Shown here: positions 25,987 through 32,785 of the stretch, one piece after another
Layout: the number at the start of each line of letters is the position of its first letter
Numbering within the stretch: position 1 is the stretch's first letter
Assembly: GCA_016191785.1 (NCBI GenBank)
Contig: JACPVJ010000041.1
Location: 1-34,238, forward strand
DNA: 34,238 nt
Reading direction: 5' to 3'
Origin: Myxococcales bacterium
GTDB taxonomy: Bacteria; Myxococcota_A; Polyangia; Polyangiales; Polyangiaceae
Program-made: the position numbers and the translations under genes
Notes under the pieces: generated by a model
Told to the model about the DNA's origin: nothing
What the model saw: only the letters and a program-made list of their open reading frames with translations
Database searches by the model: none

Positions 25987-26526
25987 CTACCTCGTACCCA
26001 CGCCCACGTGCTTCTTGGCAAAGTCCACGAACCGGGCGCACTCGCCCGGGCTCGCAAAGGCGCGCTTCGGGATCACGTAGGCCATCATCCGATCGACGTA
26101 CAAGAACACGTGGGCCTCGACCTCGAGCAGCTCGACGACCGCGCTCCAACGCACGAAGGCGCGACCCGATCGGCCTTCGACGTGAAAGCCCTCCTCGCAG
26201 AGCTCGATCTGGTGCCGGCCGAGCGTCGCACCGTCGTCACGCGGCAGCCGGCGCACCCAGAGGCGCAGGCCCGCGACCAGAGCGGACACGAGCGCGAAGG
26301 CTCCGAGCGAGCCGCCGATCAAGTACAGCAGGGGGCGCAAGAGCGGGGCGTCGTCGAGCCACGCCGTCCCGCCAGTGAGGAAGGTGAGCAGCGCCATGAG
26401 CAGCGCCACCAGGGACAGGAGCCCCGCCAGCAGCAGCCAGCGCTTGCGAGTGGCGACAGTGCCGGGCGAGCGCGCGAAGGTGAGCGCCGCGTAATCGTCC
26501 CGCGTGAGGTCGAACTCGAGCTGCAT
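25987..26526 (-). CDS. YcxB-like two-TM membrane protein
   Basis: 179 aa, ATG start at 26526. An N-terminal strand region (LEFDLTRDDYAALTFA) is followed by two TM helices (about 31-51 and 64-88) and a C-terminal soluble domain with the pattern IELCEEGFHVEGRSGRAFVRW ... LFLYVDRMMAYVIPKRAF, typical of the YcxB-like family (membrane proteins with a PH-like domain). Biochemical function is unknown. It is convergent with the vWA gene and divergent from the AhpD-like gene. Confidence 0.82.
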   Translation of the reverse strand: MQLEFDLTRDDYAALTFARSPGTVATRKRWLLLAGLLSLVALLMALLTFLTGGTAWLDDAPLLRPLLYLIGGSLGAFALVSALVAGLRLWVRRLPRDDGATLGRHQIELCEEGFHVEGRSGRAFVRWSAVVELLEVEAHVFLYVDRMMAYVIPKRAFASPGECARFVDFAKKHVGVGTR

Positions 26527-26656
26527 CGCGAGCCGCTCTTACGCGGACCGCGCGAGCCTTCTTCCCGCCCAAGTGTCGCAATCTGCCTTGTTGACGCGCC
26601 GGCTCGCGGAGCCATGGAAATGGGCGCCGCCCACCAGGGCGGAGAAGGAGACACCA

Positions 26657-27091
26657 ATGGCAACTCTCACCAAGAGGTCCGAAGTTCTCCGAGAGGTCAA
26701 CGACGCGTTCGGTCGGGTCCCAGAGTGGGTCGAAACCATGCCCGACAGCGTGATCGCGGGTTTCTGGGGGCTGATGCGAGACTTCCAGCTGGGGGAGACC
26801 AAGATCCCCAACAAGTACAAGGAGCTGATTGGCATCGCGGTGGCGGGGGCGACCCGCTGCAAGTACTGCCAGCTGTTCCACACCGAGGCCGCGCGCCTGA
26901 ACGGCGCAACGGACGACGAGATCCGTGAGGCCGCAGCCATGGCCGCCATGACCATGCTCGGCAGCACCTACCTGAACTCGGTCGCCCCGGACTACGAGGC
27001 CTTCGAGCAAGAGACCCTGGCCATCGTCGCCCACGTCAAAGCGCAAGCGGCCAAGACCGCCAAGCGGCCCGCGAGCGAAGCGCGCGCTTGA
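26657..27091 (+). CDS. AhpD-like carboxymuconolactone decarboxylase family protein
   Basis: 144 aa, ATG at 26657 behind a strong ribosome site (GGAGAAGGAG, 26641-26650). The catalytic motif C68-x2-C71-x3-H75 (RCKYCQLFH) is intact, as in AhpD-like peroxidase-type proteins that reduce peroxides through a cysteine pair; related carboxymuconolactone decarboxylases lack it. The helical family shape fits (IPNKYKELIGIAVAGATRCKYC). A Lys/Ala-rich tail (about 125-144) is extra. Its substrate is unknown; a role in thiol-based defence would agree with the egt genes nearby. A hairpin at 27114-27143 follows. Confidence 0.92.
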   Translation: MATLTKRSEVLREVNDAFGRVPEWVETMPDSVIAGFWGLMRDFQLGETKIPNKYKELIGIAVAGATRCKYCQLFHTEAARLNGATDDEIREAAAMAAMTMLGSTYLNSVAPDYEAFEQETLAIVAHVKAQAAKTAKRPASEARA

Positions 27092-27113
27092 ATCGCGTGC
27101 CGCGCTCGACGCT

Positions 27114-27143
27114 CTCGAGAAAGACGGCTCCGTCCTTCTCGAG
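27114..27143. terminator. Possible factor-independent terminator hairpin
   Basis: CTCGAGAAAGACGG / CCGTCCTTCTCGAG form 14-bp arms with one mismatch (a G-U pair in RNA) and a 2-nt spacer, 22 nt after the AhpD-like stop. It is a strong hairpin, but no T tract follows, so termination is not proven. Confidence 0.4.
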
Positions 27144-27239
27144 GGCGGCCGGCATCGAACCACACCGTGGTGCGAACTGCCGAAGTGGCATGTCCACATC
27201 TGCTGACGTTGATCGGGCTGGAGCACAGGCGCATGGTCC

Positions 27240-27962
27240 ATGCGAATGGACGGATGCAAGGCGGGGGCGGCAGCTGCGGGGGGAAGCGCTAGCCGCCGGC
27301 GGCTCTTGCTGATCGAGCCGGGCCGAGCGCTCCACGACCTGCTCGCCGGTTCGACTGGCGCGGCGGGGTTCGATCTCTTCGCAGCCCGTTCGATGGCGGA
27401 AGCGGTGCGTCCGCTGGACGCGAACGCTCCCGACCTGATCCTCTTGGACCTCGACGTCCCGGTCGATATTCGCGCGCTCTGCGCCTCGAACCCAGGGGCG
27501 CCGCTGGTGGTCGTGACCGCCGCCTCGACCGAGAGTCGAATCGTCGATGCGCTGAAGGCGGGAGCGTCGGGCTGCTTGCTTCGCGCAGACCTTTCGGCGC
27601 GCCTCGTGCCTGCGATTCACGAAGCCCTCGACGGGGGCTCCCCGATGTCGCGCGAGGTCGGCCGGGTCGTGCTCGACCGAGCGCGCCGCCAGAGCTCGCA
27701 GATCGCTGCCGTTCGTCTCGACTCCGTCGCACCCGCCTCGGCGCCTGCACCCGAGGTCGGGCCGCAGCTCGGGCCGCGCAAGCGCGAGATCCTCGAAATG
27801 CTCTCGCGCGGGCTGAGCTATGCCGAGATCGCGCGCGGGCTCGGCATCTCGGTGAACACGGTGCGCACCCATGTGCGCGACATCTACGAACGGCTAGGCG
27901 CCTGCACCAAGGTGGAAGCGGTGGTGACCGCGATGCAGCGGGGGCTCTTGCCGCGGGCGTGA
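27240..27962 (+). CDS. LuxR/NarL-type response regulator with atypical receiver
   Basis: 240 aa, ATG at 27240 (second ATG at 27246). The N-terminal receiver-like domain (about 20-130) keeps the phospho-acceptor Asp70 (DLILLDLDVP) and Thr93, but the acidic pair is reduced to Glu26, and the usual Lys is Arg115 (GCLLRADL), so phosphorylation may differ from the norm. The C-terminal HTH (about 175-232; LGPRKREILEMLSRGLSYAEIARGLGISVNTVRTH) is a typical GerE/LuxR domain. It likely controls transcription; the kinase partner is not here. The stop is at once followed by a G-rich tract. Confidence 0.9.
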   Translation: MRMDGCKAGAAAAGGSASRRRLLLIEPGRALHDLLAGSTGAAGFDLFAARSMAEAVRPLDANAPDLILLDLDVPVDIRALCASNPGAPLVVVTAASTESRIVDALKAGASGCLLRADLSARLVPAIHEALDGGSPMSREVGRVVLDRARRQSSQIAAVRLDSVAPASAPAPEVGPQLGPRKREILEMLSRGLSYAEIARGLGISVNTVRTHVRDIYERLGACTKVEAVVTAMQRGLLPRA

Positions 27963-27966
27963 CGAA

Positions 27967-28004
27967 GGGGGGAGGACGGGGACAGAGGGGGGGGGCTGGA
28001 CGGG
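27967..28004 (+). other. G-quadruplex motif after the LuxR-type gene
   Basis: Four runs of G (6, 4, 9 and 3) separated by 5, 5 and 6 nt, just after the regulator's stop and about 80 nt upstream of the toxin-antitoxin promoter. It meets the usual G4 rule. It may affect termination, or be chance in GC-rich DNA. Confidence 0.45.
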
Positions 28005-28080
28005 TACCGGACAGCGTTGCACTCGCCCGAGCAGCACTTCGACGCGCGTCTCCTCGTGGTTGCCGCGTGCTCTGCCGTTA

Positions 28081-28098
28081 CATATAGTTGTCCATATG
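28081..28098. promoter_or_regulatory. Palindromic operator candidate of the toxin-antitoxin operon
   Basis: CATAT-N8-ATATG overlaps the antitoxin start codon (ATG 28096-28098) in a short AT-rich island. Ribbon-helix-helix antitoxins commonly bind palindromes in their own promoters, so autoregulation through this site is plausible. Confidence 0.45.
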
Positions 28099-28440
28099 CA
28101 GATCCTGATAGAGCTGGACGACGAGCTGCTGCGTCGCCTCGAGAAGGTGGCGCCGGGGAAGTCGCGGAGGCGATCCGCCTTCGTTCGAGACGCCATCCAG
28201 CAGGCGTTGTGGGCCCTCGAAGAGGAGCGAACGAAGCGGGCTCACCTCGAAGCGCCGGATGCCGAGGCTGCTCCCTTCGACCCGGGCAACTGGGAGCCGC
28301 TGCCCTACGGCGGGTTCGACCCGCCCGCCACGCTCGAGTCGCGGGCAAGGCCGCCGGCTCGCGGCAAGCGGAGGGCGCCTTCGGAGCCGGCGAAGCCAGC
28401 CGGAAAGCAGGCCGGTCGAGCGCGCAAGGCTGGCGGATGA
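28096..28440 (+). CDS. Ribbon-helix-helix antitoxin
   Basis: 114 aa from ATG 28096. The N-terminal about 45 residues (MQILIELDDELLRRLEKVAP, SAFVRDAIQQAL) form a ribbon-helix-helix DNA-binding domain of the MetJ/Arc type found in VapB and MazE antitoxins. The middle (about 50-80, Asp/Pro/Trp-containing) should be the toxin-wrapping tail, and a Lys/Arg-rich end (about 82-114) is unusually long. The stop overlaps the toxin ATG by 4 nt (ATGA, 28437-28440). Confidence 0.88.
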   Translation: MQILIELDDELLRRLEKVAPGKSRRRSAFVRDAIQQALWALEEERTKRAHLEAPDAEAAPFDPGNWEPLPYGGFDPPATLESRARPPARGKRRAPSEPAKPAGKQAGRARKAGG

Positions 28441-28766
28441 AGCAGTACGAAATACGCTGGGTAAGGTTGCCGGCCCCAGTCGGCCTTCGACCGTTGCTCT
28501 TGCTCACCCGCAGCCCAGCGTACGCGTATCTCACGAAGGTGCTGGCAGCGGAAGTCACGACCCGCGTGCGAGGCATTGCCCAAGAAGTGCGGTTGGGGCC
28601 CCGCGACGCCATGCCGAAGCCGTGCGCAGCAAAGCTCGACAACATTCACCTCATCCCGACGACTTCGATCGGTCCCCTGATCACCACCCTGCGCCCGGAG
28701 CGTGTGGTCGAAGTGAAGCGCGCATTGGGCCACGCGCTGTCGTGGTCCGAGTTGATGGGGGCATGA
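28437..28766 (+). CDS. MazF/PemK-family mRNA interferase toxin
   Basis: 109 aa, ATG at 28437 coupled to the antitoxin. The family pattern is visible: GLRPLLLLTRSPAYAYL, VLAAEVTTRVRGIAQEVRLG, CAAKLDNIHLIPTTSIG and a final helix. MazF/PemK toxins cut mRNA at short sequence motifs when the labile antitoxin is lost. The N-terminus lacks the usual R-G-E/D-I/V opening and instead starts MKQYEIRWVRLP; the substrate motif cannot be told. A perfect palindrome CGCCGGCCGGCG follows the stop at 28767-28778. Confidence 0.88.
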   Translation: MKQYEIRWVRLPAPVGLRPLLLLTRSPAYAYLTKVLAAEVTTRVRGIAQEVRLGPRDAMPKPCAAKLDNIHLIPTTSIGPLITTLRPERVVEVKRALGHALSWSELMGA

Positions 28767-28778
28767 CGCCGGCCGGCG
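28767..28778. terminator. Palindrome after the toxin gene, possible terminator
   Basis: CGCCGGCCGGCG directly follows the toxin stop in the 55-nt gap before the convergent gene. Perfect dyad symmetry but no T tract; weak support for termination. Confidence 0.25.
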
Positions 28779-28821
28779 AAGCACGCGGCGGCTTCACCGC
28801 GGCGGCCCGAGGGCACGAAGC

Positions 28822-30855
28822 CTATGGCGTACACCCGACGGAGGTCGTTCCGGAGCAAGCGCCTGCCTGGCACGAATCGACCGGTGTGCAGACGTTGCCG
28901 TCGTCGCACGCGGAGCCGTTGACCATCTGGAGGTTGACGCACCCCGAGACGGCATCGCACATGTCCACCGAGCAGCTGTTCCGGTCGTCGCACTCCAGCG
29001 CGTCGTCGGTGCAGCGCGGGTCGAGGGATGTCACGTGCGCGTCGAGCGCGGTGCTGTCGTAGTAGTAGCTTCCGTTTCCGTAGCCCACGACCCAGTCCAC
29101 CGACTCGCCGGCGGCCAGGCTGACCGTGAGATCGAAGGGTGCGCTCGCGCCGAGGCCATTGATGTTGATTCCACCCGCGAATATCGAGGTGCCCCCGCGG
29201 AGAACGGCCACGTCGGTGGTGGTCGGCCAGGCCGTGGAAATGCCGGTGAAGGCTCCATTCAGTCGGTAGTGGCCGCCCGTCGTCGCCGTCCAACGGACGA
29301 CGGCGTACCGCCCGTACTCGCCAGGATGCATGGCGAGCATTCCTGGCCCGAGGTTCACCGTGCCCCAAGGCAGCTGGGTTGCGGGCGTGCCGTTGTGGAA
29401 GACCAGAGCGGAGGTGCTAGCGCCCGATCGCCATCCCAGCCACCCTGGCCCCCCGGCGGCAGTGTCGAAGAGCTCGAACGCGCCGCCGGGTGCGAGGGTC
29501 TGGCCGTAGCTCCAGTTGCCTCGGGGATTCCGGCTCGCCGAGAAGTCGCGCGCCGCGTCGGCATGGCAGTGATCCGTCGTGTTGACGCAGACCCCGCTGC
29601 GGCAGCTCTCGGCGCCGTTGCAGACGTCCTCGTCGCTGCACCCCGTGCCGTCGGAGGCCACGGGGTTGCTGCACACGCCGGTCACCGGATCGCAGGCGCC
29701 CACGGCGTGGCATTGATCGAGCGCCGTGCAGGTGACCGACTCAGCCCCGACGCACGAGCCAGCCTGGCACGCATCGCTCTGCGTGCAAGCGTTTCCGTCG
29801 TCGCAGGGCAGCGCGTCTGGCCTCGCCGGATAGGAGCAGTGGCCGTCAGCTGGGTTGCACTCGCCGGGCTCGTGGCACTGGTCCGGCGCAGCGCACACCA
29901 CGCCAGTGCAGAGATCGATGCCCGCGCAGTTCCCACCAGAGCAAGAGTCATGCACCGTGCTCGCGTTGCCGTCGTCGCACGAGTTGCCGTCCTGGGACGC
30001 CGGAGCGTCGCAGACCCCGCTCGTCGGGTCGCAGGTGCCCGCCGTGTGGCACTGGTCCAGGGCCACGCAAACGACGGGATTGCCCCCGGCGCACTCGCCC
30101 GTCTGACAGGTGTCGGTCAGAGTGCAAGCGTTGCCGTCGTTGCAGGCGACGCCGTCGGCGAGCCGCGGGTTGCTGCAGGCGCCGGAAGCCGGACTGCATT
30201 GCCCTGCGCCATGGCACTGGTCCAGAGCCACGCAAACGACGGGACTACCCCCGGCGCACTCTCCCGCCTGACAGGTGTCGGTCAGGGTGCAGGCGTTGGC
30301 GTCGTTGCAAGCGGTACCGTCTTCGACGACCGGATTGCTGCAAACGCCGGTCGCGTGGTCACATTGACCAGGCTGGTGACACTGGTCGAGTGCGGCGCAG
30401 ACCACGCCCAGGCAGTGATCCACTCCCGCGCAGACCCCGTTGGAGCACATGTCATCGACGGTGTTCGGCTTGCCGTCGTCGCACGCTCCCAGCGCGGGTT
30501 GGTGCACGCATCCGACACCAGCGGTGCACTTATCCGCCGTGCAGGGGTTGTTGTCGTCACAGTCGACCGATGGCCCGCAACCGAGCTGTGGTCCTCCCCC
30601 GTCGGCGGGACCGGCGTCCGGAGAAGGCTTGCCATTCCCGGCGTCCGTCTTGGGACCGGCTTTCGCCGCGACGAGCGACTGATCGCCGTCGCCGAGATCG
30701 CGTTCGCCGAGATCGCCCCCGCGGGTGCCCTCTGCCGTGCCGCACCCCACCGTCGAAACTCCGACGAGCAGGGCCAAGACCAGGCCCCGGGAGCAGGTGA
30801 TCGTGCGCTCGACGGCGGCGCTCGACGAATAGGTGCGACTCAATCGTGTCTTCAT
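28822..30855 (-). CDS. Large lipoprotein with cysteine-rich repeats and an inserted beta-rich domain
   Basis: 677 aa from ATG 30855. A signal peptide ends near Cys38 (STVGC, imperfect lipobox). After an Asp/Gly-rich linker comes a cysteine-rich array: the block CxALDQCH recurs at residues 153, 208, 263, 321 (CAAPDQCH) and 376, i.e. every 55-58 residues, with CNDGNACT and CQAGxC between. This resembles the cysteine-rich Dictyostelium-type (CTDC) repeats frequent in secreted myxobacterial proteins. Residues about 436-605 form an uninterrupted, cysteine-poor, strand-rich domain (a likely jelly-roll/adhesive fold), and a last cysteine-rich unit ends the protein. Probable surface protein for adhesion or predation; the role is inferred. 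Confidence 0.85.
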   Translation of the reverse strand: MKTRLSRTYSSSAAVERTITCSRGLVLALLVGVSTVGCGTAEGTRGGDLGERDLGDGDQSLVAAKAGPKTDAGNGKPSPDAGPADGGGPQLGCGPSVDCDDNNPCTADKCTAGVGCVHQPALGACDDGKPNTVDDMCSNGVCAGVDHCLGVVCAALDQCHQPGQCDHATGVCSNPVVEDGTACNDANACTLTDTCQAGECAGGSPVVCVALDQCHGAGQCSPASGACSNPRLADGVACNDGNACTLTDTCQTGECAGGNPVVCVALDQCHTAGTCDPTSGVCDAPASQDGNSCDDGNASTVHDSCSGGNCAGIDLCTGVVCAAPDQCHEPGECNPADGHCSYPARPDALPCDDGNACTQSDACQAGSCVGAESVTCTALDQCHAVGACDPVTGVCSNPVASDGTGCSDEDVCNGAESCRSGVCVNTTDHCHADAARDFSASRNPRGNWSYGQTLAPGGAFELFDTAAGGPGWLGWRSGASTSALVFHNGTPATQLPWGTVNLGPGMLAMHPGEYGRYAVVRWTATTGGHYRLNGAFTGISTAWPTTTDVAVLRGGTSIFAGGININGLGASAPFDLTVSLAAGESVDWVVGYGNGSYYYDSTALDAHVTSLDPRCTDDALECDDRNSCSVDMCDAVSGCVNLQMVNGSACDDGNVCTPVDSCQAGACSGTTSVGCTP
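29566..30480 (-). repeat. Tandem cysteine-repeat coding units
   Basis: About five 165-174 nt units encode the 55-58 residue repeats. Units around residues 183-235 and 238-283 are the most alike in DNA, suggesting recent duplication or gene conversion. Confidence 0.75.
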
Positions 30856-31012
30856 CCCAGCGCTCCCAGTTGGACCACGTCGACGGCCTCCGCAGGTCGG
30901 TTCGCACCTTACCTGCCGGGCACCTCGTGGGACATCGCATGACCATGCGATCCCGTGTCGATTGCGTCGCCCGCTGCCCCCGGAGCGCCGCCGCCAAGCT
31001 GAGGCGGCTGAC

Positions 31013-31034
31013 GGGTGGGGGACGGGGAGGGGGG
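31013..31034 (+). promoter_or_regulatory. Strong G-quadruplex motif in XRE-ImmA promoter region
   Basis: GGG-T-GGGGG-AC-GGGG-A-GGGGGG, with loops of only 1, 2 and 1 nt, which favours a stable parallel quadruplex. It lies 47 nt upstream of the XRE-ImmA start, in the 226-nt gap between divergent genes. It could tune promoter opening or act in the RNA leader; unproven. Confidence 0.5.
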
Positions 31035-31081
31035 CACCGTGGAAGCGCGCGGCGCGGCGTGTTACGGAATGTCCAGGGATC

Positions 31082-32218
31082 GTGCTCGAGCAGATCGGTC
31101 GAATCGTACGGGCAGCGCGGGAGCGCGCCGGCCTCTCCGCGGACGCGCTCGCCGCGCGGGCCGCCGATCCCGGCACGTGCATCGCCGCCCTGGAGCTCGG
31201 CCAAGCTGGCATGACCACCACTCAGCTCGATCGTGTCGCGCGCGCACTCTCGCTGGTCCCTGCGGCTCTGCTGCGCGGGCGCGAGGAGGTGCTCGATGAG
31301 CCGAGCGTCTTCTTGCGCCACTCCAGCGTGATGGACTTCGACGACCGCGACCTGGCCCAGCTCGACGCGGCGCTCGACCAGGGGCGGCTGGCGGTCGAGC
31401 TCGGGGCGCTCACTGGCGAGGCGCCCGGGCTGTGGCGCTCAGGAGCCTTCGATCCCCGCGCTGCCGGGGGCGATCGTCCCGAGAGCGCAGCGCACGAGGG
31501 CTACGCTCTCGCGCGGGCCGTGCGCCGCGAGCTCGGCACCACCAAGGCGCCGCTCGGCGATCTCCGCGAGCTCCTGGAGTCTCGCTTCGACATCGCAGTG
31601 GTCGTGCTCGCGCTCGAGTCGACCCGCGTCACGGCGCTCGCCATTCGGGATGGACGTGGAGCCGCGGTGGTTCTCAATGATCGCGATCCCGAGCGCGCCG
31701 CGAACCCTACGCTCGCTCGCGTGCATCTCGCCCACGAGCTCTGCCACCTTCTGTTCGATCCGTCGCCGGGCGGTCTGCACCTCGTGGTCGATGTCGTGTC
31801 GGACCGAAGGGACGTCCGCGCCGAGCAGCGGGCACGAGCATTTGCGGCTGAGCTCCTCATCCCGCAGGAAGGGGCGACCGATCTGCTCGGGGTACCCAAG
31901 GGGACAGCCGACGCTGCGCTTGCCGAAAACTACATCGCCAAGGCGCGGGAGCGGTTTCGCACGCCGTACGAGCTCGCCGCGAACCACCTCGCCAACCTCG
32001 GGTTCATCGCGCAGGAGCTCCGCGCGTGGTTGGTCGCCGGCGACCGTCGGACGGCCCCCCCGGTGGTAGAGACCACCCGCCTCCCAACGCCCGGCGGCCC
32101 GAGCCTCCTCGTGACCCACCGGGTTCGGAGGGCGCACGAGGCGCAGCTGATCACCGACGGCGAGGCCCGCAACGCCCTCGGGATCGATCCCCTGGCTCCC
32201 CTCGCGTGGGATCCCTGA
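31082..32218 (+). CDS. XRE-family regulator fused to ImmA/IrrE metallopeptidase
   Basis: 378 aa from GTG 31082. Residues about 5-65 are an XRE-type helix-turn-helix (IVRAARERAGLSADALAARA ... LDRVARALSLVPAAL). The C-terminal half carries the zinc-peptidase motif HELCH (218-222) with the downstream conserved segment EQRARAFAAELLIP, whose Glu248 or Glu257 fits the third ligand. ImmA/IrrE proteins cleave repressors during DNA damage, phage or element induction, so a combined DNA-binding and peptidase protein may control its own or a linked gene. The next gene lies 40 nt downstream on the same strand. The target is unknown. Confidence 0.88.
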   Translation: MLEQIGRIVRAARERAGLSADALAARAADPGTCIAALELGQAGMTTTQLDRVARALSLVPAALLRGREEVLDEPSVFLRHSSVMDFDDRDLAQLDAALDQGRLAVELGALTGEAPGLWRSGAFDPRAAGGDRPESAAHEGYALARAVRRELGTTKAPLGDLRELLESRFDIAVVVLALESTRVTALAIRDGRGAAVVLNDRDPERAANPTLARVHLAHELCHLLFDPSPGGLHLVVDVVSDRRDVRAEQRARAFAAELLIPQEGATDLLGVPKGTADAALAENYIAKARERFRTPYELAANHLANLGFIAQELRAWLVAGDRRTAPPVVETTRLPTPGGPSLLVTHRVRRAHEAQLITDGEARNALGIDPLAPLAWDP

Positions 32219-32258
32219 TGCCGCAACCACGCCCGCGCACGACGCACTCACCGACCTC

Positions 32259-32537
32259 GTGCCGGACCTGGCGGTCACGCGTGACAAGGGCGAGCGCGCC
32301 AGCGTCGCGCTCGCGTCGGTCGACGACACCCTCACGTTCGTGGCGAACGACAAGAACGGGCTGTGGCTCGCCCTTCGCGAGCTCCACGCTCGTGGTGAGC
32401 GCATCCTGGGCGTACCGGTGTTCCTGAGGCGGCTCCGAGACGAGGCTGGGATGGACGCGGAGGCCATCGACGATGTCATGGCCGCGTGCGCTTGTCCTGT
32501 GCCCACGTGGTGGAACCTCTGGCGAGCTTCGTTGTAG
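32259..32537 (+). CDS. Small protein of unknown function next to XRE-ImmA
   Basis: 92 aa from GTG 32259. The same frame stays open upstream with coding-like codons (DAATTPAHDALTDL) back to the ImmA stop region, so the true start may lie earlier. Third-codon GC is high, as in real genes here. It is probably soluble with no signal; it holds a beta-strand/helix pattern (SVDDTLTFVANDKNGLWLALREL) and a cysteine pair and Trp-rich end (CACPVPTWWNLW). No family recognised. As the partner of a peptidase-regulator it may be its substrate or effector. Confidence 0.7.
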   Translation: MPDLAVTRDKGERASVALASVDDTLTFVANDKNGLWLALRELHARGERILGVPVFLRRLRDEAGMDAEAIDDVMAACACPVPTWWNLWRASL

Positions 32538-32785
32538 GGACACGGCGGGAGTCCACGCTGAAAGCGGCTCGTTTCTCGACCGTCGAGCGTTGCGGGTGCT
32601 CGATGTCGCCGAGCAGCCGCTCAGGCAGGCCAAGGTCTTTAGCGCTACCCACCAGATGACGAGCGACGTTAAAGGGGCGCGAGGCGCGAGGCGCGCCGAC
32701 CGGCCGCGCGGCAATGCCGGGCTTCACACCCCGCGGGAGCGTCAGCACCCCCATCACGATTCGTCTTCGAATCATGCACCGCGAC
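32538..32785. other. Intergenic region between convergent genes, nothing clearly coding
   Basis: 248 nt between the small protein and the convergent partial gene. It includes a short hairpin GATTCG-TCTT-CGAATC (32758-32773) near the minus-strand gene's stop, and a GCGCGAG direct repeat near 32680-32690. A minus-strand open frame (32476-32775) crosses this area and overlaps the real gene, but I see no convincing coding signal. Confidence 0.4.

Noticed and set aside
29566..30480. Regular repeats that could suggest a CRISPR array
   Set aside because: The repeat units are coding (55-58 codons), too long and variable, and lack unique spacers.
29035..30942. 635-codon plus-strand open frame through the cysteine-repeat gene
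   Set aside because: It is antisense to a repeat-rich gene with a signal peptide and clear domain pattern; the repeats produce a long shadow frame.
32476..32775. Minus-strand open frame of 99 codons
   Set aside because: It overlaps a better-supported plus-strand gene, has no recognised motif and no clear ribosome site.
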